NCBI GenBank assembly: GCA_024763295.1 | Contig: JANTFU010000056.1 | Span: 1-10,808, forward strand | DNA length: 10,808 bases | Direction of reading: 5' to 3' | Source of the DNA: Anaerolineales bacterium | GTDB lineage: Bacteria > Chloroflexota > Anaerolineae > Anaerolineales > Villigracilaceae | Shown here: piece after piece, positions 1-5,252 of the stretch | Numbering within the stretch: position 1 is the stretch's first letter | Layout: each line of letters opens with the position of its first letter | Made by a program: the position numbers and the translations under genes | The notes under the pieces: model-generated | Told to the model about the DNA's origin: nothing | Databases searched by the model: none | Seen by the model: only the letters and a program-made list of their open reading frames with translations

Positions 1-545
1 ACGCCGCCCGCGTTGCCGATGCGCGCCGTGACGATTTTGTCCGGCTCATCGGCAGACATGACGACGACCACATTTGCGCCTTCGATTTGCTTGAAGGTGG
101 CGCGAGCGGACTCGACGAGATTCAGTCCGCTGGCGAGATAGTGTTCTACCAAGTGGACAATGGTTTCTGTGTCCGTCTCCGATTTGAAGTTGACGCCTTC
201 GGCGCTGAGTTCGTCGCGCAGTTCGAGAAAATTCTCGACGATACCGTTATGGACGACAACGACGCGCCCCGTCTGCCCGAGGTGGGGATGGGCGTTTTGC
301 TGGCTGGGTGCGCCATGCGTTGCCCAGCGCGTATGCCCAATGCCGATCTGCCCGCTGAGGGGCGATTTTGCGACCATTTCGGTAAGGCGGGCGAGTTTGC
401 CCGCTTCGCGGCGCACTTCGATTTTGTCGTTTTCCAGCACGGCGATGCCCGCCGAGTCATAGCCGCGATATTCAAGGCGTTTTAAGCCGCCAAGAATGAT
501 GGGCGTCGCGTTCTGCGCGCCGATATAACCTACGATTCCACACAT
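1..545 (-). CDS. glmS: Glutamine--fructose-6-phosphate aminotransferase (isomerizing), N-terminal part, truncated by window edge
   Basis: GlmS makes glucosamine-6-phosphate from fructose-6-phosphate and glutamine in the cytoplasm, the entry step to UDP-GlcNAc and peptidoglycan. The 181 residues visible are the class II glutamine amidotransferase (GATase_6) domain. The protein starts MCGIVGYIG, so the nucleophile Cys2 is exposed after Met removal. Family motifs RLEYRGYDSAGIAV, HTRWATHG, HNGIVEN and SETDTE follow in the usual order. The two SIS (sugar isomerase) domains lie beyond the left edge. The start at 545 is fixed by Cys2 and by a GGAGG ribosome binding site about 8 bases upstream. The gene is preceded by a ~460-base leader that appears to hold a glmS ribozyme, which would link its expression to GlcN6P level. 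Identification is secure; only the C-terminal two thirds is unseen. Confidence 0.97.
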   Translation of the reverse strand, partial: MCGIVGYIGAQNATPIILGGLKRLEYRGYDSAGIAVLENDKIEVRREAGKLARLTEMVAKSPLSGQIGIGHTRWATHGAPSQQNAHPHLGQTGRVVVVHNGIVENFLELRDELSAEGVNFKSETDTETIVHLVEHYLASGLNLVESARATFKQIEGANVVVVMSADEPDKIVTARIGNAGG

Positions 546-558
546 GGGAAAACCTCCG

Positions 559-643
559 TTTGAACGTTGGCAGGTTTAAAGGTTTGAAGGTTGAAAAGTT
601 AAACATGCAAACTTTCCAACTTTCTAACGTTTTAACTTCCTGC
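559..643. repeat. Imperfect inverted repeat between ribozyme and glmS ribosome binding site
   Basis: AAGGTTGAAAAGTT (587-600) faces AACTTTCCAACTTT (610-623) at 12 of 14 positions. AACGTT (563-568 and 626-631) and GCAGG/CCTGC (570-574, 639-643) extend the symmetry. The style (short AAGTT/GGTTT units, one strand G/T/A-rich) is like the repeat at 886-962 but the sequence differs. As RNA it would form a weak A/U-rich hairpin just upstream of the glmS start. No gene is visible here; open frames across it look like chance. Confidence 0.65.
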
Positions 644-760
644 GCCACTCCGTTGCTTTTTATTTGCGCAGTTGCCTGCGCCTTTTGTAGCATCGGTTTT
701 GTTGGAGGGAAAGGTGGTCGGGAGGTGGCACTCCCGGAGGGCTTCCGCTGATCTTTCGAT

Positions 761-868
761 TTTGACTCTCGCTTTCCCCCTTCTGTCCTTCGGACATCTT
801 CCCCCATTGGGGGAAGAACTGGTCTTTGGATTTGGGGTGGGCAGAGCTATTCCCATAATGAAATGGGG
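761..868 (-). repeat. Palindrome-rich insertion inside the putative glmS ribozyme core
   Basis: About 108 bases separate the P3 strand plus UU from the ATCGA core segment, which are adjacent in known glmS ribozymes. The insert holds a perfect 8-bp hairpin CTTCCCCC-ATT-GGGGGAAG (798-816), a hairpin GTCC-TTC-GGAC (785-795) and an imperfect hairpin at 850-870. Its left boundary TTCCCC (minus 870-865) can pair with GGGGAA (minus 779-774), so it could fold into one closed arm and bring the core pieces together. The GGGGGAAGATGTCCGAAGGA style of this segment resembles small dispersed intergenic repeats of bacteria. No transposase and no clear target duplication are visible. Boundaries are inferred from the ribozyme alignment. 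Confidence 0.5.
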
Positions 869-885
869 AACCCTCTTCCTCGTCA

Positions 886-962
886 GCTAGTTTGGTAGTG
901 AAATAGTTTTGTGGTTAGGTGGTTAACTACAGAACTGCTAAACTAAAAACTATCAAACTAGC
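886..962. repeat. Long imperfect inverted repeat (enlarged P1/P2 arm of glmS leader RNA)
   Basis: GCTAGTTTGGTAGT (886-899) faces ACTATCAAACTAGC (949-962), and AGTTTTGTGGTT (905-916) faces AACTACAGAACT (925-936). Most imperfections would be G-U pairs in RNA. One strand is rich in G and T and the other in A and C. The repeat fills exactly the place of P1 in the putative ribozyme, whose usual P1 is much shorter. It may be a dispersed repeat that landed in a tolerant loop. Confidence 0.7.
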
Positions 963-1009
963 TCATGCGCTAGCTTTCCCGCTTGGGAGTTTTTCTCTCA
1001 AGCAGCGGG

Positions 1010-1038
1010 ATTATACACGAATTTGGGGATTGGGCAAA
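1010..1038 (-). promoter_or_regulatory. Candidate promoter of the glmS transcript
   Basis: On the minus strand a perfect TATAAT (1015-1010) lies 17 bases after TTTGCC (1038-1033), a partial match to TTGACA. The start of transcription would fall near 1003, about 30 bases before the predicted ribozyme cleavage site and about 460 before the glmS start codon. An imperfect hairpin (978-1009; CCCGC/GCGGG plus TTGGGAG/CTCTCAA) overlaps the predicted start. The promoter directly follows the terminator of the upstream pseudopilin cluster, which makes glmS an independent unit. Confidence 0.5.
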
Positions 1039-1074
1039 AGAAAACGGCAGCCTGCCAAAAGGGGCAGACTGCCG
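1036..1074 (-). terminator. Intrinsic terminator of the pseudopilin cluster
   Basis: Minus strand: CGGCAGTCTGCC, loop CCTTTT, GGCAGGCTGCCG (1074-1045), a 12-bp stem with one G-U pair, followed by TTTTCTTTT (1044-1036). It lies 37 bases after the stop codon of the last Tad-like gene. Confidence 0.93.
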
Positions 1075-1110
1075 AGATAGGGGAGACAGGTTCAGGTTAT
1101 GAGCGATACA

Positions 1111-2406
1111 TTATTCCGCTAGTTCGATTTGGGGAGGAACGGGTGGTTTGTAGTTATCGTCTGGATTGAATGTAACGTATAGGTCACCTGTGCCATTTGA
1201 CGTTACCCGATAGCCGATGATTTGGGAGCGAATATTGTGGGCTTCTGAATTGCCTCGTCCGTCGATGCAAGCTGATGGTAAAAATACCGTGCCAATATTT
1301 TCTGCACCGCCATTGCCACGGTAATGGATATTTTGTGTACAGGGGGTTGGTGTAATATCGGAGAACATCAACATGCCTTTGTATGTACCGCTGGTTGGGG
1401 CTTGAAATGCCATTGAACCGCCACCGTTGAATTTGAAGGTGAAGTTGGTATCCGTGATGAAGAAGGTGACATCGGTGCCTGTCATCGTGTCGTGAAAATT
1501 ACCGTTAGCATCGTTAATGCAGTACAAGCCTGGCTCGTAATGAGCACCGTCTATAAAGGCTGCAACGCTACCATCCTTGCCTGCTTCAGGCGATACAGTG
1601 TTGCCATTGACGGTTGCCGTGCCATTACAGGCTGGGATTGGGGGTAATAAAGGTGTGATGTCATCTGGATAGGCGTATGCAGGAGCGCCCTCGATAACCG
1701 GAGTACAGGGAAATGCACCTGTCCATCCACCGGTATAGGCGGAGTTTACAGCCGTTACGCAATACCCGCTCTGCATATCGACTGTGCTATTTTTATGCCT
1801 GACTACATTGTAGTTTCCGAAGATTCCGCCTCCATTGATGTGCCAGGTAGTTGATGCACTTTTGGCTTCAAAACTATTCCCGTTTGGGGCTAAACCTACT
1901 ACGGCTGCTCCATCGAAAAGGATGGTGTTTTCGGGTGGTTTAGCGCGGGCGACGGCTTCGACCCGGTTGGCGGTTTGGTTGATACCGACAACGGGGGCGA
2001 AGAAGGTTTTGGTCTCTGTATTGATGATAATTTGAATGAATTCGTTGCAATCGAACTCGGGGTATTGATCGCGAACTTCTTGCGGTGGGTTGCTGCAGTT
2101 TGAGTAGGGACCATCGGCAGGCGGACGGTTAACCGTGATGGTGGTCGTTCCGTCGTCGGGGTTGAAGCCATTTGCGCGCATGATGTCTTCTGCTTTGGCT
2201 TCAAGCTCTGACTGAGTTGCGCCCTCGTTGCGGATGGCTAGCAGGGCGGTTGATAGAGCGGCATTGTCTGCCGCATTTTGGGCTTGACGTCTGTTGGCAA
2301 AAGACATGCCCATATCCACCGATAAGCCGGTTAAGCCAACCAAGCCGACAATGGCGAGGGCGATGAGGACAATGGCTTGTCCACGCTCTGTGTGTTTGTG
2401 TTTCAT
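1111..2406 (-). CDS. Tad/TadG-like surface protein (paralog of the gene at 2634-3851)
   Basis: A 431-residue protein with the N-terminal Tad domain (PF13400, putative Flp pilus-assembly TadE/G-like). A short basic head MKHKHTERG is followed by a membrane segment (about 10-30) and the family motif RRQAQNAADNAALSTALL (about 39-56). The C-terminal part is Gly/Thr/Asn-rich and probably all beta, with a segment GGGSMAFQAPTSGTYKGMLMF (split around residues 325-348) like the beta tail found after Tad domains in many TadG-like proteins (inference). It is expected to be membrane-anchored with the bulk outside. I chose the start at 2406, not an upstream in-frame start 20 codons earlier, because GAGAGG sits 5 bases before it and the product then aligns with its paralog. 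It is last in the cluster, separated from its paralog by 227 bases that carry a terminator and a possible promoter. The specific role is unknown. Confidence 0.88.
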   Translation of the reverse strand: MKHKHTERGQAIVLIALAIVGLVGLTGLSVDMGMSFANRRQAQNAADNAALSTALLAIRNEGATQSELEAKAEDIMRANGFNPDDGTTTITVNRPPADGPYSNCSNPPQEVRDQYPEFDCNEFIQIIINTETKTFFAPVVGINQTANRVEAVARAKPPENTILFDGAAVVGLAPNGNSFEAKSASTTWHINGGGIFGNYNVVRHKNSTVDMQSGYCVTAVNSAYTGGWTGAFPCTPVIEGAPAYAYPDDITPLLPPIPACNGTATVNGNTVSPEAGKDGSVAAFIDGAHYEPGLYCINDANGNFHDTMTGTDVTFFITDTNFTFKFNGGGSMAFQAPTSGTYKGMLMFSDITPTPCTQNIHYRGNGGAENIGTVFLPSACIDGRGNSEAHNIRSQIIGYRVTSNGTGDLYVTFNPDDNYKPPVPPQIELAE

Positions 2407-2538
2407 TTTTTCCTCTCTAATTGGAATTCCTGAAAGGCATAACTTTTTATAATTTTGATATGTCAATTATATTTTTTTTTGTGAGATGCGGTCTTAAAAG
2501 TTGGACTTATGTACTATTTTTTTGTGCTTTTCAGCGAA

Positions 2539-2544
2539 ATTATA
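2539..2544 (-). promoter_or_regulatory. Possible -10 box for the downstream Tad-like gene
   Basis: A TATAAT on the minus strand lies just after the terminator of the preceding gene, the same terminator-then-TATAAT layout as before glmS. There is no convincing -35 at 17 bases. Further down, TATAATTGACA (2471-2461) offers another overlapping -10 or -35, also without a good partner. The 2407-2633 spacer holds nothing else I recognise. Confidence 0.3.
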
Positions 2545-2558
2545 TCTGACGTATGCGT

Positions 2559-2596
2559 AAAAGAAAACGGTAACTTGCTGAAGGGAGCAGGCTACC
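2559..2596 (-). terminator. Intrinsic terminator between the two Tad-like genes
   Basis: Minus strand: GGTAGCCTGCT, loop CCCTTC, AGCAAGTTACC (2596-2569), an 11-bp stem with one G-U pair and one mismatch, then GTTTTCTTTT (2568-2559). It resembles the terminator at 1036-1074 in stem sequence (GGYAG...CTGC) and has the same U-tract with an internal C. Confidence 0.85.
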
Positions 2597-2633
2597 AAGA
2601 CGAGGGAAGCAAGTTAGGGTCGATGCGCGGGTT

Positions 2634-3851
2634 TTAGTTTGTTAACCCAATCAGTGGTGGGTCATCGATATTTTTCTCATCATCATAATTGACGCGACCG
2701 CCAGAATCGCCGGAGAGGGTAATTTCACAACCAATGACTTGTCCGTCAATCAGGGTGCCGGGCGTACCGGAGACGGCTACTTCGGCAGTTGGCGCGATGA
2801 TTGTGCCTGTTAATTCCAAAACGGCATTACCGGAGATTGCGACGTCGGTAGTGTTGTTGCTTGGTTGGTAAAAAAGTAGCCCTGCGGTGGTGCCGGTTTC
2901 GGGGGCGCTTAGACGAATTTCACCGCCGTTTAGGGTTAGTCCTTTGTTGAGCATGACAAAGGTGACGTTTGTGCCGTTGAGTATCGCGCCTGTGTTGTTG
3001 ATACGGAATGTATCCTCAAGACAGTAAACGCCTGCACCGAGGTTTTCAATACCTTTTGGTGGGAAGGCACTGCTAATGCGGATCACATTTGCAGTGGGCG
3101 TGAGTGTTGTTCCCAAAATTATGTAGGCGTCGACTGGAGCGCTGTTGCAACTGACCAAATCGTCCAGCCAAGTGTAATCGGGGACAGGAAGTTGTTCTGC
3201 GGCTTGCGGGACTACACCGCCGATAGTTCCCTCTGGATAGCAGGCTTCGCCAACTACTGAGATGGATGGGACCGTAAAGGTGCCGGAGCCGCCATTGACC
3301 TTGAAAGCGCAATCATCTGATTTGGAATTGACGAAAATGCCGCCGCCGGTAACCAATGTTGCCGGACCACCATTGGTTTCGAAAGTGGCTTTGCCGTCCG
3401 TGCAGGTTGAAACCATGGCGTTGCCAAGGAACATCTCTGTCGGCGGCTTGACGCGGGCGACGGCTTCAACGACATTGGTGAGCTGTTTTATCCCTACAAC
3501 AGCACCAAAATAGGTTTTGATGTGGGATGTGATAATGACTTGTAAATATTCGTCATCGCCTGCGTACGGTCCGCTGATGGGTGGGCTGTAGATGTCGACT
3601 TTATTTGTGAGACCGTCATTGTTGTAGCCGTTTGTGCTGGCAATTGATTCTCCAATGCTTACCCAATCGTTTCCGCGTACTTTGGCAAGAGCGCTTGACA
3701 TGGCAGCATTGTCTGCTGCGTTTTGGGCATGTCTGTGATCCGAGAAGGCGTTCCCCCCATCGATCGAGAGCGCGGTCAAGCCAAATAAACCTATGATCGC
3801 CAGTGCAATCAAGACAATCGCTTGTCCTTGTTCTGTTCTCTTTCTTTTCAT
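2634..3851 (-). CDS. Tad/TadG-like surface protein (paralog of the gene at 1111-2406)
   Basis: A 405-residue protein that opens MKRKRTEQGQAIVLIALAII, with a membrane segment at about 10-30 and the Tad motif HRHAQNAADNAAMSSAL (PF13400). It shares with its neighbour the Tad block, a GPY segment, VVGIKQ..N.VEAVARVKPP (about 120-140), a conserved YC-containing stretch and the C-terminal GTNVTFVMLN...NGG...SAPETGTTAGLLFYQ beta tail (about 293-405). The rest differs, so the duplication is old. The tail has repeated short Val/Thr/Gly strands and may be beta-helical (inference). It starts 18 bases after the TadE stop codon with only a poor Shine-Dalgarno (GTGAAACCACC), so translation is probably coupled to the TadE gene. 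Function beyond membrane-anchored surface protein is not known. Confidence 0.88.
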   Translation of the reverse strand: MKRKRTEQGQAIVLIALAIIGLFGLTALSIDGGNAFSDHRHAQNAADNAAMSSALAKVRGNDWVSIGESIASTNGYNNDGLTNKVDIYSPPISGPYAGDDEYLQVIITSHIKTYFGAVVGIKQLTNVVEAVARVKPPTEMFLGNAMVSTCTDGKATFETNGGPATLVTGGGIFVNSKSDDCAFKVNGGSGTFTVPSISVVGEACYPEGTIGGVVPQAAEQLPVPDYTWLDDLVSCNSAPVDAYIILGTTLTPTANVIRISSAFPPKGIENLGAGVYCLEDTFRINNTGAILNGTNVTFVMLNKGLTLNGGEIRLSAPETGTTAGLLFYQPSNNTTDVAISGNAVLELTGTIIAPTAEVAVSGTPGTLIDGQVIGCEITLSGDSGGRVNYDDEKNIDDPPLIGLTN

Positions 3852-3869
3852 GGTGGTTTCACTTTCTGC

Positions 3870-4352
3870 TTATGATTCACAAGCTGGTTGGAGAATGGCA
3901 TTGGTGACAGACGCGCGCAACGGAATTTCGGTTACCCCTAGCATGTCGGGGAGTAAGGGCATGATGAGTTGGTAGCGGTATATTACGGTGACAGTAATGA
4001 GAGAGCCTGTCCCTTCACACGCATCATCTCCGATTAGTTGGACAGTGATGCAGTTTTCGTTAGAAGGGCAGTCGTCAGGTGTAGCGTAGAGGTTAAAGGC
4101 ACTTAAATCAACCGGGCTGTCGGATGCTGTACGCACGCGATCTCGAATATCAGGGTAGTCACTTGCTTCTGGATGAATGGAAGCGTATAGCGCCCCTTCC
4201 TGCGCGGCATCACGGATGGATACATAGGAATAGAGTGCGATGCCGAAGTCCACTGCGGCGGCGAGAAGCATCAGTAACAACGTTAGGCTGATGGCAAATT
4301 CCACAAGGCTTTGGGCTTTTTCGTGCTTGGAGAACAAAGGTTTTCTTGTCAT
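3870..4352 (-). CDS. TadE-type pseudopilin
   Basis: A 160-residue protein with an N-terminal TadE-like domain (PF07811). A basic head MTRKPLFSKHEKA is followed by QSLVEFAISLTLLLMLLAAA (membrane helix about 14-37) and VDFGIALYSYVSIRDAAQEGALYAS. Ala13/Gln14 with Glu18 at +5 fits a type IV prepilin-like processing site, and an A24 peptidase is encoded in the same cluster. The remaining ~100 residues are a small external domain with Cys residues (DDCPSNENC; ACEGTG) and a C-terminal Cys. Its ATG directly abuts the stop of the preceding gene (TAAATG), so the two are translationally coupled. In Tad systems TadE and TadF are minor pseudopilins needed for Flp pilus assembly. No Flp pilin or motor gene is visible here, so assembly into a pilus is unproven. 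Confidence 0.9.
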   Translation of the reverse strand: MTRKPLFSKHEKAQSLVEFAISLTLLLMLLAAAVDFGIALYSYVSIRDAAQEGALYASIHPEASDYPDIRDRVRTASDSPVDLSAFNLYATPDDCPSNENCITVQLIGDDACEGTGSLITVTVIYRYQLIMPLLPDMLGVTEIPLRASVTNAILQPACES

Positions 4353-5162
4353 TTATTGACCTGCTTTTGTGGATAATGGTGGCATTAATAACTCCAGGGA
4401 AGCTGTTCCTAAGTTTTCTGGTTGTCCAATTTCTATATAGTAGTTTGTGTTTGCCATTGCTTGAAAAGCAACTGATGGGTTGTTTTTGCTACACCCAATC
4501 AACCTAAGAGTTCCGTTAGTGTAATCATCGGGTCCCCCTGACCAAACAGCGATAAAAGCATCATCGTAATCTGTTCCTGATGTGTCAAATGAAACAGCCT
4601 GATTAACGGTTGGACTGAATTGATACCAAACAGTGGTGGCGCCTTTGCCGAGGTTGCATTCAGTTATTTCAGGGTCTTTGTTGTCAGTATATTTGTTTGC
4701 ATTACAAGTAAATAAAGTTTCAGTGGTAGGTATTGATGCTTGTGTAATGGGTATGGCTTTAGCAAAATCATCGTTCAGAGGAGCGCCCTGTACCCAGCCT
4801 GTTTCGTACATTTGTTGGTTGGCGGTGTCGTAGGCTCTGACGATGTAGAAGTCACCATAGTCTGTTGACGCATCTCTACAATTTAGAGTTACATCGTGAT
4901 ATGTTGTTCCTGATGTTCCTGTGGGGTCTTCAACAATCCAGTTATCTCCTGGTGCCCACTTGAAAACCCTGTATAAATCGGCACCGTCAATAGGTTTCCA
5001 GCCGATTGTGACGCTATAGTCATCTGTTGCAATGACCCATATGTCGGACTCTTCTTCGGTTGGTGCGGAGTTTTTAGCATAAGCTCTAAGGGGGAACCTG
5101 GCGTATAGAAAGCCTGCCACGAGTGTAACGATTAGTATGGTTAAAAAGAGTTTTCGTTTCAT
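4353..5162 (-). CDS. Secreted Fn3 plus PPC-like beta-sandwich protein
   Basis: A 269-residue protein. A signal peptide or anchor is evident (MKRKLFLTILIVTLVAGFLY, basic then hydrophobic; no lipobox). Residues about 40-122 look like a fibronectin type III domain (VTIGWKPIDGADLYRVFKW, YHDVTL, FYIVRAYD). Residues about 129-258 start with LNDDFAKAIPI and contain TTVWYQFSP...VSFDTSGTDYDDAFIAVWSG, the pattern of bacterial pre-peptidase C-terminal (PPC)-like domains found in secreted proteins. No catalytic domain is present, so it is more likely a binding or structural protein. It lies 90 bases after the large TadE fusion gene and abuts the small TadE gene. A purine-rich AGAAGG precedes the start. 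The role in the cluster is inferred from position only. Confidence 0.75.
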   Translation of the reverse strand: MKRKLFLTILIVTLVAGFLYARFPLRAYAKNSAPTEEESDIWVIATDDYSVTIGWKPIDGADLYRVFKWAPGDNWIVEDPTGTSGTTYHDVTLNCRDASTDYGDFYIVRAYDTANQQMYETGWVQGAPLNDDFAKAIPITQASIPTTETLFTCNANKYTDNKDPEITECNLGKGATTVWYQFSPTVNQAVSFDTSGTDYDDAFIAVWSGGPDDYTNGTLRLIGCSKNNPSVAFQAMANTNYYIEIGQPENLGTASLELLMPPLSTKAGQ

Positions 5163-5252
5163 TTCTTGCCTTCTAATTTGAAGTATAGATTATTGGATCA
5201 AATATGATGTTTAGTAAATGTTTTTTGTTGTTCTTTTCGGCAAGCACCTGTT

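Larger units (their letters stand above)
644..970 (-). ncRNA. Putative glmS ribozyme in the glmS leader, interrupted and with enlarged P1
   Basis: Seen, reading the minus strand: GCGCATGAGCT (970-960), a long hairpin, AGCTGACGAGG (888-878), GAGGG (875-871), then after an insertion ATCGA-4 nt-TCAGCGGAAG (760-742), CCCTC (741-737), a hairpin CGGGAG/CTCCCG (736-719), and a hairpin GCGCAG-GCAA-CTGCGC (681-666) inside a CCGATGC/GCAACGG stem (696-650). From memory of glmS ribozymes (Rfam RF00234; Thermoanaerobacter and Bacillus examples), the order is GCGCC-x-GAACU, P1, AGUUGACGAGG, P3, AUCGA-4 nt-UCGGCGGAUG, P3', a P4 starting CGG and ending CCG, then a GNRA-capped hairpin. The P2 pair GAACU/AGUU is replaced by GAGCU/AGCU, a compensatory change. 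Cleavage is predicted between 971 and 970. It lies directly upstream of glmS on the same strand. Against full function: GCGCA in place of GCGCC, AAG in place of AUG in the core, and the insertion. It may be active, degenerate, or repurposed. Confidence 0.62.

Noticed and set aside
87..485. Plus-strand 132-codon open frame
   Set aside because: It is the antisense shadow of the well-supported glmS reading frame.
666..690. GCGCAG-TTGC-CTGCGC followed by CTTTTG as a plus-strand terminator
   Set aside because: No plus-strand gene lies upstream. On the minus strand the same hairpin has a GCAA tetraloop and fits the 3' domain of the glmS leader RNA.
472..856. Minus-strand open frames of 111 and 74 codons across the glmS leader
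   Set aside because: They run through hairpins and repeats, have biased low-complexity composition, no recognisable domain, and one overlaps the glmS start. RNA structure explains the region better.
878..888. Hammerhead-like CTGACGAG on the minus strand
   Set aside because: A hammerhead needs CGAAA and two more stems nearby. The only CGAAA is over 100 bases away with no fitting stem III, and the glmS ribozyme explains the motif with more matches.
546..1110. CRISPR array or tRNA in the long spacer
   Set aside because: The repeats are inverted, not regularly spaced direct repeats, and no cloverleaf or CCA-type end was found.
2407..2466. 20-codon N-terminal extension of the last Tad-like protein
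   Set aside because: The ATG at 2404-2406 has GAGAGG upstream and gives an N-terminus that aligns with the paralog.
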